Positions 8,642-17,754 of a stretch of 64,000 bases of DNA are shown piece after piece (the first letter of the stretch is position 1; every line of letters begins with the position of its first letter). Both the position numbers and the translations under genes were made by a program. The DNA is from Bacillus sp. ISL-51 (GTDB taxonomy: Bacteria > Bacillota > Bacilli > Bacillales > Bacillaceae): NCBI RefSeq assembly GCF_018613535.1, contig NZ_JAGGQB010000005.1:558001-622000 (forward strand). Direction: 5' to 3'. The notes beneath the pieces are model-generated. The model ran no database searches. It saw only the letters and a list, made by a program, of their open reading frames with translations, and was not told where the DNA came from.

Positions 8642-9692
8642 GAGCGATTTCTCTCCTTGCTGTTATCACTTTCTCTATATATTCATCAAATATCCACTCA
8701 CTCTCAGCCGGTCCGGGATGGGCTTCAGGGTGGAACTGAACGCTTAAAACAGGAAGCCGTTTGTGACTGAGCCCTTCGACTGACGTGTCATTGACATGAT
8801 GAAACCTGATGGACAGCTCGTTTTCGTCAATTGATGCTTCGTCTACGACATAACTGTGGTTTTGGCTTGTCATAAACACCCGTTTCGTTTTACGGTCAAT
8901 GACGGGGTGGTTGGCTCCCCTGTGTCCGAACGGCAGCTTATACGTATTCCCTCCGAAAGCAAGGGCGATAAGCTGATGGCCGAGACAAATGCCAAGCGTC
9001 GGAAAATCACTGATAATAGATAAAATCAGTTTCATGTACGGCGCGATCGCCTTCGGATCTCCGGGTCCGTTTGAGAGTACGATTCCGTCAGGATTGATAT
9101 CATAAACAGCATTCATTTGCTGATACGGAATGACCGTCACCTTGCAGCCCCGTTTCATGAGTGATGAGGCGATAGATTTTTTAAAGCCGAAATCAATCAG
9201 CGCGATATGCTGTTGCCCGTCTCCCATGACGGTGATGTCTTTTGCTGCCGCCTTTTGTGCCGGATTTTCTTCCTGCGGCAAGGCAGGCGGTGCTCCAGAT
9301 GTCGAAATGGCTGCGTTCATCGTGCCGCCGGAACGGATTTTTTTAACGACGGCTCTCGTATCAACCTGAGTCAGAAGCGGGATGTTCCACTTATTTAAAT
9401 ACTCCCTTACACTTGATACCGCTTCATGATGAGAAAAGTGTTCACATGCTTCATAGACGACAGCAGCCTTCACTTGGGGGATTTTGCTTTCAAGGTCTTT
9501 CTCATTCATTCCGTAATTTCCGATCAGCGGATACGTAAAGACGATAATCTGCCCTTTATATGACGGATCCGTCAGCACTTCCTGATAGCCCGTCATCCCG
9601 GTAAAAAAAACGGCTTCGCCTGTGCAGCTCGCTTCTTTGTCAAGTTCACCGCTGAATGAAGTTCCATCTTCCAATACTAAATAGCCTTTCAT
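8634..9692 (-). CDS. carA: Arginine-type carbamoyl-phosphate synthase, small (glutaminase) subunit
   Basis: Encodes 352 residues. The N-terminal CPSase small-chain domain starts GYLVLEDGTSFSGE. The class I glutamine amidotransferase domain carries the nucleophile Cys in GICLGHQLIAL and the His/Glu pair in QFHPEAHPGP. It releases ammonia from glutamine for CarB. It is separated from argD by about 70 A/T-rich bases that hold an AhrC-like site, and it overlaps carB. Placement in the arg operon marks it as the arginine-controlled copy, distinct from the pyrAA copy expected elsewhere. Confidence 0.96.
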   Translation of the reverse strand: MKGYLVLEDGTSFSGELDKEASCTGEAVFFTGMTGYQEVLTDPSYKGQIIVFTYPLIGNYGMNEKDLESKIPQVKAAVVYEACEHFSHHEAVSSVREYLNKWNIPLLTQVDTRAVVKKIRSGGTMNAAISTSGAPPALPQEENPAQKAAAKDITVMGDGQQHIALIDFGFKKSIASSLMKRGCKVTVIPYQQMNAVYDINPDGIVLSNGPGDPKAIAPYMKLILSIISDFPTLGICLGHQLIALAFGGNTYKLPFGHRGANHPVIDRKTKRVFMTSQNHSYVVDEASIDENELSIRFHHVNDTSVEGLSHKRLPVLSVQFHPEAHPGPAESEWIFDEYIEKVITARREIAHA

Positions 9693-9709
9693 CTAAAGCT
9701 CACCTCTTG

Positions 9710-9727
9710 ATGAATAATTAATTAAAT
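9710..9727. promoter_or_regulatory. AhrC-like ARG box between argD and carA
   Basis: The run ATGAATAATTAATTA (9710-9724) resembles the site at the argC promoter, which reads ATGAATAAAAATTAATT, and the Bacillus ARG-box consensus as remembered (CATGAATAAAAATKCAAK). It lies in the only sizeable gap inside the operon, just upstream of carA. I infer possible binding by the arginine repressor AhrC; no strong separate promoter is evident. Confidence 0.4.
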
Positions 9728-9761
9728 AAATGTATCTTTATACCTTTATAACTAAAAAAAA

Positions 9762-10919
9762 TTATTGATTGACCGCGGAATGCGCTTCGATCGCTTCTTT
9801 CAGTTTGCTGACGGCTGTTGTGATGTCTTCTTTAGATACCGTAAGCGGAGGAAGAAGCCTGATGACATTCGGGCCCGCCGGAAGCACCAAAAGCCCGCGC
9901 TCCTGCAGATCTCCGATGATGCCGGAAACAGGACCGGCGCATTCAATTCCGACTAATAATCCTTTTCCGCGAATTTGTTTTATAAAAGGACCTGTCAGCT
10001 CACTTTTCAGCTGTGCTTGAAGAAAACGGCCTTTGTCCGCCGCCTCTTGGAGAAAGTCCGGCTGAAAAACGGTTTGGAGCGTCGCATTCACCGCTGCCAT
10101 TGCAAGCTTGTTTCCGCCGAAGGTCGTGCCGTGAGAGCCCGGCGTAAAGGCTTCCCCCAGCTTCTTTTTACCGATGACGGCTCCAACCGGGAAGCCGTTT
10201 CCTAAGCCTTTGGCAACCGTGATAATATCCGGGCTGAGGCTGAAATGCTCATAGCCGAATGCTTTGCCCGTCCGGCCGATTCCGGTTTGAATTTCGTCTA
10301 TGATGAGCAGCGCTTTTTTCTGATTGCAAAATATCTGTACAGCGGCGATGAATTCCGGGTCTGCGGGATGGACTCCGCCTTCTCCCTGCACCGTTTCAAG
10401 CATGACGGCGGCAATATCCTCTTCCTGTGCCAGCGTGCTGAATGCAGACGGATCATTAAACGGCAGATAATGAAAGCCTTCGAGCATCGGGCCGAAGCCG
10501 GTTTTGATTTTGTCTTGGCCTGTAGCGGCCATTCCCGCATAAGTACGCCCGTGGAAGGATTGATTGAATGTGACGATTTTTGTTTTTCCCGTTGCTTTTC
10601 GTGCGAGTTTAATTGCTCCTTCATTAGCTTCCGCCCCGCTGTTGCAAAAGAAAACAAGATCGCCCGCGCTGTGCTCAGCAAGCTTCGCCGCGGCTTTTTC
10701 CTGAAGAGAATTATCAAATAGGTTGGAAACATGCCAGACGCTGCCGAGCTGTTCTTTGACTGCTTCTGTCACTGCATCATGGCAATGCCCGAGATTGGAA
10801 ACGGCGATACCTTGGATAAAGTCGAGATACGTTTTTCCGTTTTGATCCTCCGCGATCGTTCCTTTCGCTTTTTTAATATCGATAGGCCAGCGGCTGTAGG
10901 TTTGAAATAAGCTGCTCAT
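9762..10919 (-). CDS. argD: Acetylornithine aminotransferase
   Basis: A PLP enzyme converting N-acetylglutamate semialdehyde to N-acetylornithine. It has 385 residues with the class III aminotransferase signature: NSGAEANE near residue 93, DEIQTGIGRTG with Asp208, and the Schiff-base lysine Lys237 in TVAKGLGNG. It overlaps argB by four bases (ATGA junction), so the two are probably translationally coupled. Confidence 0.97.
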   Translation of the reverse strand: MSSLFQTYSRWPIDIKKAKGTIAEDQNGKTYLDFIQGIAVSNLGHCHDAVTEAVKEQLGSVWHVSNLFDNSLQEKAAAKLAEHSAGDLVFFCNSGAEANEGAIKLARKATGKTKIVTFNQSFHGRTYAGMAATGQDKIKTGFGPMLEGFHYLPFNDPSAFSTLAQEEDIAAVMLETVQGEGGVHPADPEFIAAVQIFCNQKKALLIIDEIQTGIGRTGKAFGYEHFSLSPDIITVAKGLGNGFPVGAVIGKKKLGEAFTPGSHGTTFGGNKLAMAAVNATLQTVFQPDFLQEAADKGRFLQAQLKSELTGPFIKQIRGKGLLVGIECAGPVSGIIGDLQERGLLVLPAGPNVIRLLPPLTVSKEDITTAVSKLKEAIEAHSAVNQ

Positions 10920-11692
10920 GACACAATCTCCTTTTCCTTGACGATTTTTGTCCCTTGGAAGGTGCGGTCTGTAAAAAACGCTCCTTTTCCGTTTACGATC
11001 ATGACTTCCGACACATCTTCGTTCAAAGCTGATAAAGCCGATTTCACCTTCGGAATCATGCCTCCTGAAATCACTCCTTCATTAATGAGTGACTGAACCT
11101 CTTGCGGCGTCAAGACATCGAGCCGGTTTTGGCCGTTCATAATCCCTTCGACGTCGGTGACAAACATGAGCTTATCGGCGTTCAATGCCGCAGCTACGGC
11201 TGTAGCCGCCACATCTGCGTTTACGTTTAGCGTTTCACACTCATTCGTCATAGAAAGCGGGGCGATGACGGGGATGATGCCGTCTTTCATTAAAGCTTGA
11301 ATAATCGACGGGTCGGTGTTTGTGATCTCGCCCACTTCGCCGTATTTGTCTTGGTCCAGGTAGGACGCCTTCAAAAGACCGCCGTCCTTCCCCGATATAC
11401 CCGCAGCCTTTAATCCATTTCTGGAAAGCTCCGCCACAAAAAATTTATTGACCGTTCCTGACAGCACCATTTCTGCGACTTCCAATACCGGTTTGGTGGT
11501 TTTCCTCTGGCCTCCGACGAATTCTGTTTCAATGTTTAATCTCTTCAGCATATTTGTTATTTCCGGGCCGCCCCCGTGAACGATGGCAATGTTCCAGCCT
11601 GCTTGCATGAGTTCTTTTACATTTTGAAAAAAAGCGGCGGATAACTCGCGAATCACACTTCCCCCGCATTTAAAAACAATGGTTTTCTTCAT
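10916..11692 (-). CDS. argB: N-acetylglutamate kinase
   Basis: Phosphorylates N-acetylglutamate using ATP. It has 258 residues of the amino-acid kinase fold: the phosphate-binding FKCGGSVI at the N-terminus, the glycine-rich VHGGGPEI near residue 40, and GGMIPKVKSAL near residue 210 with the conserved lysine. There is no N-terminal extension of the kind seen in arginine-inhibited kinases, but ArgJ in the same operon recycles acetyl groups. It lies 14 bases after argJ and overlaps argD. Confidence 0.97.
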   Translation of the reverse strand: MKKTIVFKCGGSVIRELSAAFFQNVKELMQAGWNIAIVHGGGPEITNMLKRLNIETEFVGGQRKTTKPVLEVAEMVLSGTVNKFFVAELSRNGLKAAGISGKDGGLLKASYLDQDKYGEVGEITNTDPSIIQALMKDGIIPVIAPLSMTNECETLNVNADVAATAVAAALNADKLMFVTDVEGIMNGQNRLDVLTPQEVQSLINEGVISGGMIPKVKSALSALNEDVSEVMIVNGKGAFFTDRTFQGTKIVKEKEIVS

Positions 11693-11706
11693 GCCGCTCC
11701 CCTTTA

Positions 11707-12924
11707 TTACGTGCGATAGCTCGCATTGATTTTGATATAATCATAGGTTAAATCACAGCCCCATGCCCGGCCGCGTCCGTCGCCTTCGTGCAGCCGGACC
11801 GCGATCACAATCTCGCCGCCGGTTAAATATTCCTTCGCATCGGTTTCTGAAAACGGCTGAGGCTCATTGTTTCTGAACAGGCACTGCCCTCCGAGAAATA
11901 CTTCCACTCGTTCGGCCGTTACGCTGGCTGCACTGTGTCCGATCGCTCCGATAATGCGGCCCCAGTTGGCGTCGGTGCCGTAAACGGCGGTTTTAACAAG
12001 GCTTGAGCCGACGATTTTTTTGGCAATGACGTTTGCTTCCAGATTGTTTTTCGCTCCCTCGACTTGGGCTTCAATTAATTTTGTCGCCCCCTCGCCATCT
12101 CTGGCAATCTCTTTAGCAAGGTCTTCGCAGGCAAGCTTTAAGCCCTTTTTAAAAACCGGCCAGTCCGGATGCTGCTCCGTTAAGCATTCATTTCCAGCAC
12201 AGCCGTTTGCCATCACAAGCACCATGTCATTCGTCGATGTTTCTCCGTCAACGGTGATTTGATTAAAGGAAACGTCTGTGACCTCCCGCAGCGCTTTTTG
12301 CAGAGCCTGTTCTTCCACAGCCGCGTCTGTCGTGACAAAGCCGAGCATGGTGGCCATGTTGGGATGGATCATTCCCGAGCCTTTTGCAGCTCCGCCTATC
12401 GTTATTTTTTGACCCCCGATCATCAGCTCGTAACACGTCTGTTTAATGACCGTATCCGTCGTCAAAATCGCTTCTTCAAAAGCGCCCGACACCGCAGGCG
12501 CTGCGTTCAGAAGCTCAATGCCGGTCTGGATTTTCTTCATGTCTAAAAGCTCACCGATGACGCCCGTCGATGAAACGGCAACAAGCTCCGGTTCAATGCC
12601 GAGCAGCCCGGCGAAGCTTTCCCGCATTTGATAGGCGTCTTGTAAGCCTTGATCTCCGGTGCAGGCGTTGGCAATCGCGCTGTTCACGATAACCGCCTGC
12701 AGCACCGCTCCTTTTTTGAAGCTGTCTTGCGTCACTTTAAGCGGGGCGGCCTGAAAATGGCTCTGCGTATAAACTGCGGCGCTTGCTGCCGGCGTCTCGC
12801 TGATAATCGCGCCGAGGTCTTTTTTTGAATAACGCAATCCGCAGTGAACGCCTTTTGCTTCAAATCCTTTTGGCGAGGTTACGCCGCCTTTGACTTTCGT
12901 TATTTCCTGACTCAGTTGAATCAT
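11707..12924 (-). CDS. argJ: Bifunctional ornithine acetyltransferase / N-acetylglutamate synthase
   Basis: Encodes 405 residues. It moves the acetyl group from acetylornithine to glutamate and, in the bifunctional form, also uses acetyl-CoA. The precursor self-cleaves before a Thr nucleophile; the expected site is visible in GMIHPNMATMLGF, between Ala and Thr near residue 196, giving alpha and beta chains. GATKLIEAQVEGA follows in the beta chain. It lies between argC and argB in the operon. Bifunctionality is inferred from the family in Bacillus, not visible in the sequence. Confidence 0.96.
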   Translation of the reverse strand: MIQLSQEITKVKGGVTSPKGFEAKGVHCGLRYSKKDLGAIISETPAASAAVYTQSHFQAAPLKVTQDSFKKGAVLQAVIVNSAIANACTGDQGLQDAYQMRESFAGLLGIEPELVAVSSTGVIGELLDMKKIQTGIELLNAAPAVSGAFEEAILTTDTVIKQTCYELMIGGQKITIGGAAKGSGMIHPNMATMLGFVTTDAAVEEQALQKALREVTDVSFNQITVDGETSTNDMVLVMANGCAGNECLTEQHPDWPVFKKGLKLACEDLAKEIARDGEGATKLIEAQVEGAKNNLEANVIAKKIVGSSLVKTAVYGTDANWGRIIGAIGHSAASVTAERVEVFLGGQCLFRNNEPQPFSETDAKEYLTGGEIVIAVRLHEGDGRGRAWGCDLTYDYIKINASYRT

Positions 12925-12945
12925 ATTCAGAATTCCTCTCCTGTT

Positions 12946-13983
12946 TTATGGATAGACTGGCGTCATCGTAAGCCCTGTTTCTTCCTTCCAGCCATTCATA
13001 ATATTTAAATTTTGGACCGCCTGCCCTGCGGCGCCTTTCATCAGGTTATCTATGACAGAAACGATGGTGACCCGGTTTGTTCTTTCATCAATGGTGACGC
13101 CGATATCGCAAAAATTGCTGCCGTACACTTCTTTTGTCGCCGGGTATTCACCCTCCGGCCTGATTCTCACAAAATATGAATCTTGGTAAAATTCCGAATA
13201 CAGCTCTCTTATTTGTGCGGAAGACATGTCTGACGTTACTTCCGTATAGATCGTCGCCATAATTCCTCTTGTCATCGGCGCCAGATGCGCTGAGAAAGTA
13301 ACGGGTTTCAAACTCGGCTGCCATGCCGTTAATTGCTGCTCAATTTCAGGTGTATGCTGGTGCTCATTGACTTTATAAATCTTGAAATTATCATTCAGCT
13401 CAGAATAATGTGCGGCCATGGACGCTTTTCGGCCGGCTCCGGATACGCCTGTTTTCGCATCGATAATAACAAATGAATCATGCAAAAGCTTTTTCTGCGC
13501 CAGCGGGGCGAGTCCGAGCAGCACGGCCGTCGGAAAACATCCCGGATTGGCGATCAGCTTTGCCGTTTGAATCTCTTCTTTTTGAAGCTCGGCTAAGCCG
13601 TACACCGCATTTTGGATCGTTTCTTTCGGCGCGGATTTCCGCTTATACCACTTTTCATACACGGCGGGATTTTGAATCCTTAAATCGCCTGAGAGGTCAA
13701 TGACCGGGATTCCCGCTGCCGCAAGCTGCGGCGACCACTCGCCGGAAACACCGGGAGGCGCTGCCATGAACATGACATCTATTTCTTTTCGGATCGTTTC
13801 TATATGAATGGGCTGGAGTGATTGTTTTGTCAGATTCCTTAAATGCGGATATGAATCAGTATATGCATTCCCTTCTCCGCTTGATGAATATAATATACAT
13901 TCTTCTGCATAAGGGTGATGATTTAGAATCCTGACAAGCTCGGCGCCTCCGTAACCAGTTGCGCCTATTATTCCTATTCTCAA
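12946..13983 (-). CDS. argC: N-acetyl-gamma-glutamyl-phosphate reductase
   Basis: NADPH-dependent reduction of acetylglutamyl phosphate to the semialdehyde. The TTG start at 13983 is chosen because it follows AGAAGGTG and gives [13 protein letters not shown] with 345 residues, the family length; an in-frame ATG at 14022 would add 13 residues that run back into the operator region. The Rossmann glycines are at the N-terminus and the catalytic Cys is in [10 protein letters not shown] near residue 148. It is the first gene of the operon. Confidence 0.96.
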   Translation of the reverse strand: MRIGIIGATGYGGAELVRILNHHPYAEECILYSSSGEGNAYTDSYPHLRNLTKQSLQPIHIETIRKEIDVMFMAAPPGVSGEWSPQLAAAGIPVIDLSGDLRIQNPAVYEKWYKRKSAPKETIQNAVYGLAELQKEEIQTAKLIANPGCFPTAVLLGLAPLAQKKLLHDSFVIIDAKTGVSGAGRKASMAAHYSELNDNFKIYKVNEHQHTPEIEQQLTAWQPSLKPVTFSAHLAPMTRGIMATIYTEVTSDMSSAQIRELYSEFYQDSYFVRIRPEGEYPATKEVYGSNFCDIGVTIDERTNRVTIVSVIDNLMKGAAGQAVQNLNIMNGWKEETGLTMTPVYP

Positions 13984-14020
13984 CGAGTTCACCTTCTTGG
14001 TTTTTGTGAAATTATTTAAC

Positions 14021-14048
14021 ATTATAACATGAATAAAAATTAATTCAA
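14021..14048 (-). promoter_or_regulatory. argC promoter with overlapping AhrC operator
   Basis: On the minus strand -35 TTGAAT (14043-14048) and -10 TATAAT (14021-14026) are 16 bases apart. The spacer is filled by CATGAATAAAAATTAATT (14028-14045, plus-strand reading), which matches the Bacillus arginine-repressor box at its TGAATAAAAAT core. AhrC with arginine bound here would exclude RNA polymerase and shut off the operon. Confidence 0.75.
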
Positions 14049-14099
14049 TTGTATATTTAATATTTTTTCATCCATTTTCCAAGTATATTTCCGGTCAAA

Positions 14100-14122
14100 A
14101 AAATCCCTCTCAGCAGGGTTTT
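14100..14122 (-). other. Small hairpin upstream of the argC promoter
   Basis: AAAATCCCT and AGGGTTTT can pair with one bulged base and the minus strand continues into TTTTTTT. It may back up the yitZ terminator and insulate the arg promoter from read-through. Confidence 0.45.
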
Positions 14123-14162
14123 CAGAAAAAGGTGCCGCTGCCCGATTACAGCAGCAGAAAAT

Positions 14163-14190
14163 AAAAAAACAGACTGAATCTATCAGCCTG
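14163..14190 (-). terminator. Terminator overlapping the yitZ stop codon
   Basis: On the minus strand CAGGCTGA and TCAGTCTG form an eight-base stem (one G-U pair) followed by TTTTTTT. The upstream arm contains the yitZ stop codon. Confidence 0.8.
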
Positions 14191-14720
14191 TTTTCATCAT
14201 CAGCCCGCTTATAAAAAACAATATCGAGCTGGCGTAAAAAATGATATGCACCGTAAAAAAATCAGCGAGAAAGCCGCCAAGGATGATGGCCGCCGCGGAA
14301 AAAACGGCAGTCCAGAAATGGTAGCTGCCGATTTTTCTGCCTCGTTCTCCGCTGTCGGTATAATCGGCAATCAAAATCTTTTCGCCGTGTTTTTTGCATC
14401 GCTCCGAACAGCCCTAGCAAAACCTGAACAATGTAGACTTGATACACATCGGTAATGTGCGGGAACGTAAGCAGAAGCACCGCCATGCCCCATGAATTGG
14501 ACATGAGAAAGTACCGGGATTCCACTTTTGCCGACAGGCGGCCGAGCAGCGGATGGATCAGCGCCCCGCTTAAGCCGAACAAGCCGTACGACAGACCGAA
14601 TTGCGTGTAGCTGGAGCCGATGTTTTTAATAAATAAAATGTAGAAAGGAAAGATCAAGCTGCTGGCAAAAAAGACGCTGCTTTGAGAAAGAATCAGCCAT
14701 TTTAAATTATCGCGTTTCAT
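14183..14720 (-). pseudogene. yitZ: YitZ, half-length MFS-type transporter, frameshifted
   Basis: Two frames are needed to read this gene. The first covers about 109 residues from the ATG at 14720 with four hydrophobic segments (LILSQSSVFFASSLIFPF onward). At a run of six T (14390-14395) the frame breaks; removing one base restores GAMQKHGEKILIADYTDSGERGRKIG and two further membrane segments ending GLMMKTG. Even repaired, the product is about 179 residues with six helices, half of a normal 12-helix MFS protein. It overlaps yitY by four bases. It could be a real frameshift, a sequencing error in the homopolymer, or a slippery phase-variable tract. The B. subtilis counterpart is annotated as an efflux-like protein. 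Confidence 0.75.
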
Positions 14721-16156
14721 GTTTTGTACCTCTGGTAAAAGTAATTCATAAACAGATCGTCCGGATCATACTTCCGTTTTTTCTGAAAGAACGTATCGCT
14801 TTTCGGATAGGCCCGCTGCATTTGTTCTTTCGTTTGATATAACATATACGGAAGATAATAGCTGCCGTGATGCTGCAATGCCGTATCCGTCATTTTTCTG
14901 ATGATGCGCGCCGTATCCGCCTGATCCGCTTTTGAAAATCCTTCATTAATTAAAAGGACGAGCGAAAACATGTCATCCTTCGCGTATGACAGATCGGCTT
15001 TTTCATTCTTTTGCACGTAGCGGATCGTAATGTTCACAAGATTCAGGTCTTCATGTGACAATGTCTGCCGCAAATCATCGATGTACGGTGCAAATTCGCG
15101 GACGGGCACGAAGTATTCTTGAAGCACGTCGGTATTGTCTCCGTTTTCATATTCTGAAAATTTGGACTCTGACCGCATCACGTTGTTTCTTGTGATTTTC
15201 GTGCCGTTTTGACTGAGAAAATAGGATTGCTGTGCCGACCAGAGCCAGTTTCTCCCCCAGTCATACCGGCGGGACAGACCGAGCGCAAACTTCGTCAGCG
15301 ACGGATGTTCGTCTTCTTTCAGTTCGTCGTACTGGTTTAATTCCTGCTGGTTTTCGGCCAGTGTGTAATTGGTCACATACATATCGTGCAAAAAGCCTTT
15401 TTCTCCGGTTGCAATCCGGGCAAGATGCATACGGACTCCAGGGTTGCGCTGAACGTTTTTGATAAAATATTGACTGTATGTATCAGCGTTCATACGCTTC
15501 GTCTGCATTTGATAGAGCTCATCGTCAGTCAGTTCAATATCGGCATCAAGAATGACTCCGAACAGCCCGTAGCCTCCGATGACGGCAGAAAACAGCTCAT
15601 CTTTCGGTGTGACAGTAATCACTTTGCCGTCTGCCTGCAAAAGATGAAAGGATTTGACCGTATCAATCAGCGAGCCGTACCGGATATCCCGTCCGTGGGC
15701 ATTGGCGCTCAGTGAACCGCCGACCGTAAAGATGTTTTGTGATTGCATGACCTTTACCGCAAGTCCGTACGGATTGACATAGCGCTGAATATCATTCCAT
15801 GTCGCTCCCGCCTGCACTGTGATGATTTTTTTCTTCTGATCGAGCCCGAGTATTTTGTTATAGCCCGTCATATCGAGAACAATGCCATCCTCATAATAGG
15901 TCTGGCCGCCCATTGAATGCTGGGCGCCGGCGATTGAAATTTTCAGATGCTTGCGCTTTGCTTCGTTTATCGTTTCGATCAGCGTCTCTTTTTCTTTTCC
16001 CTTGACCGTCTGCTTAATTTTTACGGGCATCAGCCGGCTCACATCCGTCACGGTGCCGTTTTGCCGCTCTTTATCTTTGTGATAAACAGAAAAGGCGAAC
16101 AGCACCGTATACATACAGACGGCACATAAGGTGATTAGAAGTGTTTTTTTCTTCAT
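14717..16156 (-). CDS. yitY: YitY, membrane-anchored FAD-dependent lactone oxidase family protein
   Basis: Encodes 479 residues. An N-terminal hydrophobic helix (about residues 4-24) suggests a membrane anchor or uncleaved signal. An FAD-binding PCMH domain follows, with [19 protein letters not shown] near residue 75, [13 protein letters not shown], and [18 protein letters not shown] near residue 150. The C-terminal half corresponds to the arabinono/gulono-lactone oxidase type domain. No HWxK-like C-terminal motif is obvious. Substrate unknown. It is co-transcribed with the downstream yitZ (four-base overlap). Confidence 0.85.
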   Translation of the reverse strand: MKKKTLLITLCAVCMYTVLFAFSVYHKDKERQNGTVTDVSRLMPVKIKQTVKGKEKETLIETINEAKRKHLKISIAGAQHSMGGQTYYEDGIVLDMTGYNKILGLDQKKKIITVQAGATWNDIQRYVNPYGLAVKVMQSQNIFTVGGSLSANAHGRDIRYGSLIDTVKSFHLLQADGKVITVTPKDELFSAVIGGYGLFGVILDADIELTDDELYQMQTKRMNADTYSQYFIKNVQRNPGVRMHLARIATGEKGFLHDMYVTNYTLAENQQELNQYDELKEDEHPSLTKFALGLSRRYDWGRNWLWSAQQSYFLSQNGTKITRNNVMRSESKFSEYENGDNTDVLQEYFVPVREFAPYIDDLRQTLSHEDLNLVNITIRYVQKNEKADLSYAKDDMFSLVLLINEGFSKADQADTARIIRKMTDTALQHHGSYYLPYMLYQTKEQMQRAYPKSDTFFQKKRKYDPDDLFMNYFYQRYKT

Positions 16157-16231
16157 GGCGTCCCCCCTGAATGCAGCCGGTTTATTATAACACGCTCGCG
16201 CCCTCTTTTTTCCTTTTTAAACCGAAACCGC

Positions 16232-16266
16232 AAAAAACCCGAATGATGGAGCAATCGGGTTTTTTT
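16232..16266 (-). terminator. Terminator after the Pmp3-type gene
   Basis: AAAAAACCCGA (16232-16242) pairs with TCGGGTTTTTT (16255-16265). On the minus strand CCCGA...TCGGG is followed by TTTTTT, so it terminates the small membrane-protein gene upstream. Confidence 0.82.
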
Positions 16267-16432
16267 AGCGCCTCGCTCTTTTTTCAGCGCGCCGGTCCGC
16301 AACGACAAAGCAGGCATGAATGGCGCCCGGCAGCCAAAAGAAAGCGGTCAGAATCAGGTTTAATACGGCTTGAATCGGCCGGCCGGAAAACAGTACGGCA
16401 AGCGGCGGGCAAATAACGGCTAACAGATACAT
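16265..16432 (-). CDS. YqaE/Pmp3-family small membrane protein
   Basis: Encodes 55 residues: MYLLAVICPPLAVLFSGRP..., then a second hydrophobic segment LNLILTAFFWLPGAIHACFVV and a basic tail DRRAEKRARR. The ICPPLAV...G...LN..L....WLPG.IHA pattern is the Pmp3/UPF0057 signature of two-helix membrane proteolipids, linked in other organisms to membrane potential and salt tolerance. It starts at the ATG at 16432 after GGGAGTGAG. It stands alone between yitW and yitY and has its own terminator, whose stem overlaps the stop codon. Confidence 0.85.
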   Translation of the reverse strand: MYLLAVICPPLAVLFSGRPIQAVLNLILTAFFWLPGAIHACFVVADRRAEKRARR

Positions 16433-16460
16433 CAACGGCTCTCACTCCCTCTATATTGGA

Positions 16461-16490
16461 AAAAAAGGCTGCCCGAAACAGGCTGCCTTT
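16461..16490 (-). terminator. Terminator after yitW
   Basis: AAAGGC-T-GCC and GGC-T-GCCTTT form a nine-pair stem with one T-T mismatch around CGAAACA; the minus strand runs into TTTTTT just after the yitW stop. Confidence 0.8.
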
Positions 16491-16494
16491 CTTA

Positions 16495-16803
16495 TTATTG
16501 AATGCCTAATGCAATTTTCGCGTAACGTGACATTTTATCCCTTGTCCATGGCGGGTTCCACACGATGTGAACTTCCGTCTCTTTTACATCCGGAATATCG
16601 GCGAGGGCTTTTTTCACCTCATCGACGATAATCGGGGCGAGCGGACATCCCATTGATGTCAATGTCATTGTGACGTGCGCAAGGCCGTCATCATCCATAT
16701 CAACGTCATATACAAGGCCGAGATTGACGATGTCGACGCCGAGCTCAGGGTCAACGACCTGCTCCAAAGCGCCCATGATGTTTTCTTTTAATGCTTCCTC
16801 CAC
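16495..16803 (-). CDS. yitW: YitW, MIP18/SufT-type (DUF59) iron-sulfur assembly protein
   Basis: Encodes 102 residues starting MEEALKENIMGALEQVVDPELGVDIVNLGLVYD, the DUF59 signature. The conserved Cys lies in TLTSMGCPLAPIIVDEV near residue 51, and HIVWNPPWTRDKMS is also typical. Proteins of this family take part in iron-sulfur cluster maturation. The start is a GTG at 16803, ten bases after GGAG. It is transcribed alone, with a terminator following. Confidence 0.9.
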   Translation of the reverse strand: MEEALKENIMGALEQVVDPELGVDIVNLGLVYDVDMDDDGLAHVTMTLTSMGCPLAPIIVDEVKKALADIPDVKETEVHIVWNPPWTRDKMSRYAKIALGIQ

Positions 16804-16866
16804 GGTTCCATCACTCCTTTTTCTTCAGTATAACGTAAAACCTGCTTATCTTAACACCTTTGTGCT

Positions 16867-17634
16867 CTATAAATGCTTATGAAACCATGCGACGGTTTCT
16901 AATACGGCATGTCTGGGCACTTTATGATCCGCCCGCTCGTCTTTAATAAATTGAAGAAGCTCAGGCCGTTCGCTGTAATGCGGTTTGATTGTTTCATAAA
17001 AGCAGCGGGTCGGCGCATACGGAACGACTTTGTCTTTGACCCCGTGCCAAAATAACAGCGGACGATTGCGTAATTTTTCAGGCTGCAGGCTGAGATCAAA
17101 CATTTTCAGGCGCTCAAACAATTCATCGACTTTCTCCTGGCTGACGTTAATGTCCATTCCCTGCTGTTGTACATAGTCAATCTGCTGCTGAAAAAATGCC
17201 GTGTAATTCGGGCTTCCCATCAGACTGACGCCGACTTTGACCCAATCATACGCAGCCATTGCGCCGAGTGTCGTAATGCCGCCCATCGACGTGCCCGCAA
17301 GCCCGATTCGCCCCTCCTCGATCAGGCCCCGCGCTTCAAAGTCCTCCTTCAGCACACGGAGCTCGCTGATTTCATTTAAGACGATGTCCCAAAAATGGAC
17401 AGAAAGCTCTTCTGCCGATAATTGTTCAGCGCGTTCCCCGTGGTAAAGGGCTTCCGGCAGCACTGCCCTGAACCCTTTTTCAGCAAGCAGGTAGGCAAAA
17501 TGAAGATTATGCTCCTTGGCGCTTGTAAATCCGTGGATAAAGAAAACGAGAGGGACGGCACGGTCTCGGTATTCTTCTTTTACAATATGTAAAAACGGAA
17601 TGTCTGATACGTTTTGATGATCAATTTGAATCAC
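16867..17634 (-). CDS. yitV: YitV, alpha/beta hydrolase of the prolyl-oligopeptidase-like group
   Basis: Encodes 255 residues from a GTG at 17634, preceded by AAGGAGG; longer in-frame starts have no ribosome site and run into the yitU promoter region. HGFTSAKEHNL gives the oxyanion region, GTSMGG (Ser near residue 120) the nucleophile elbow, HGVKDKVVPY the acid region and DHKVPRHAV the catalytic His. It is probably a cytoplasmic esterase or acyl hydrolase; substrate unknown. Divergent from yitU. Confidence 0.88.
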   Translation of the reverse strand: MIQIDHQNVSDIPFLHIVKEEYRDRAVPLVFFIHGFTSAKEHNLHFAYLLAEKGFRAVLPEALYHGERAEQLSAEELSVHFWDIVLNEISELRVLKEDFEARGLIEEGRIGLAGTSMGGITTLGAMAAYDWVKVGVSLMGSPNYTAFFQQQIDYVQQQGMDINVSQEKVDELFERLKMFDLSLQPEKLRNRPLLFWHGVKDKVVPYAPTRCFYETIKPHYSERPELLQFIKDERADHKVPRHAVLETVAWFHKHL

Positions 17635-17754
17635 GATGACTCCCTCCTTAGGATAACCATAATCATAAGTGTAACATGTAGACAATAAAGATGGTAAAAA
17701 GCTACACTGTACATAAGAGAAAAGCAGCAAAATATATGATTGAAGGAGTTATGT

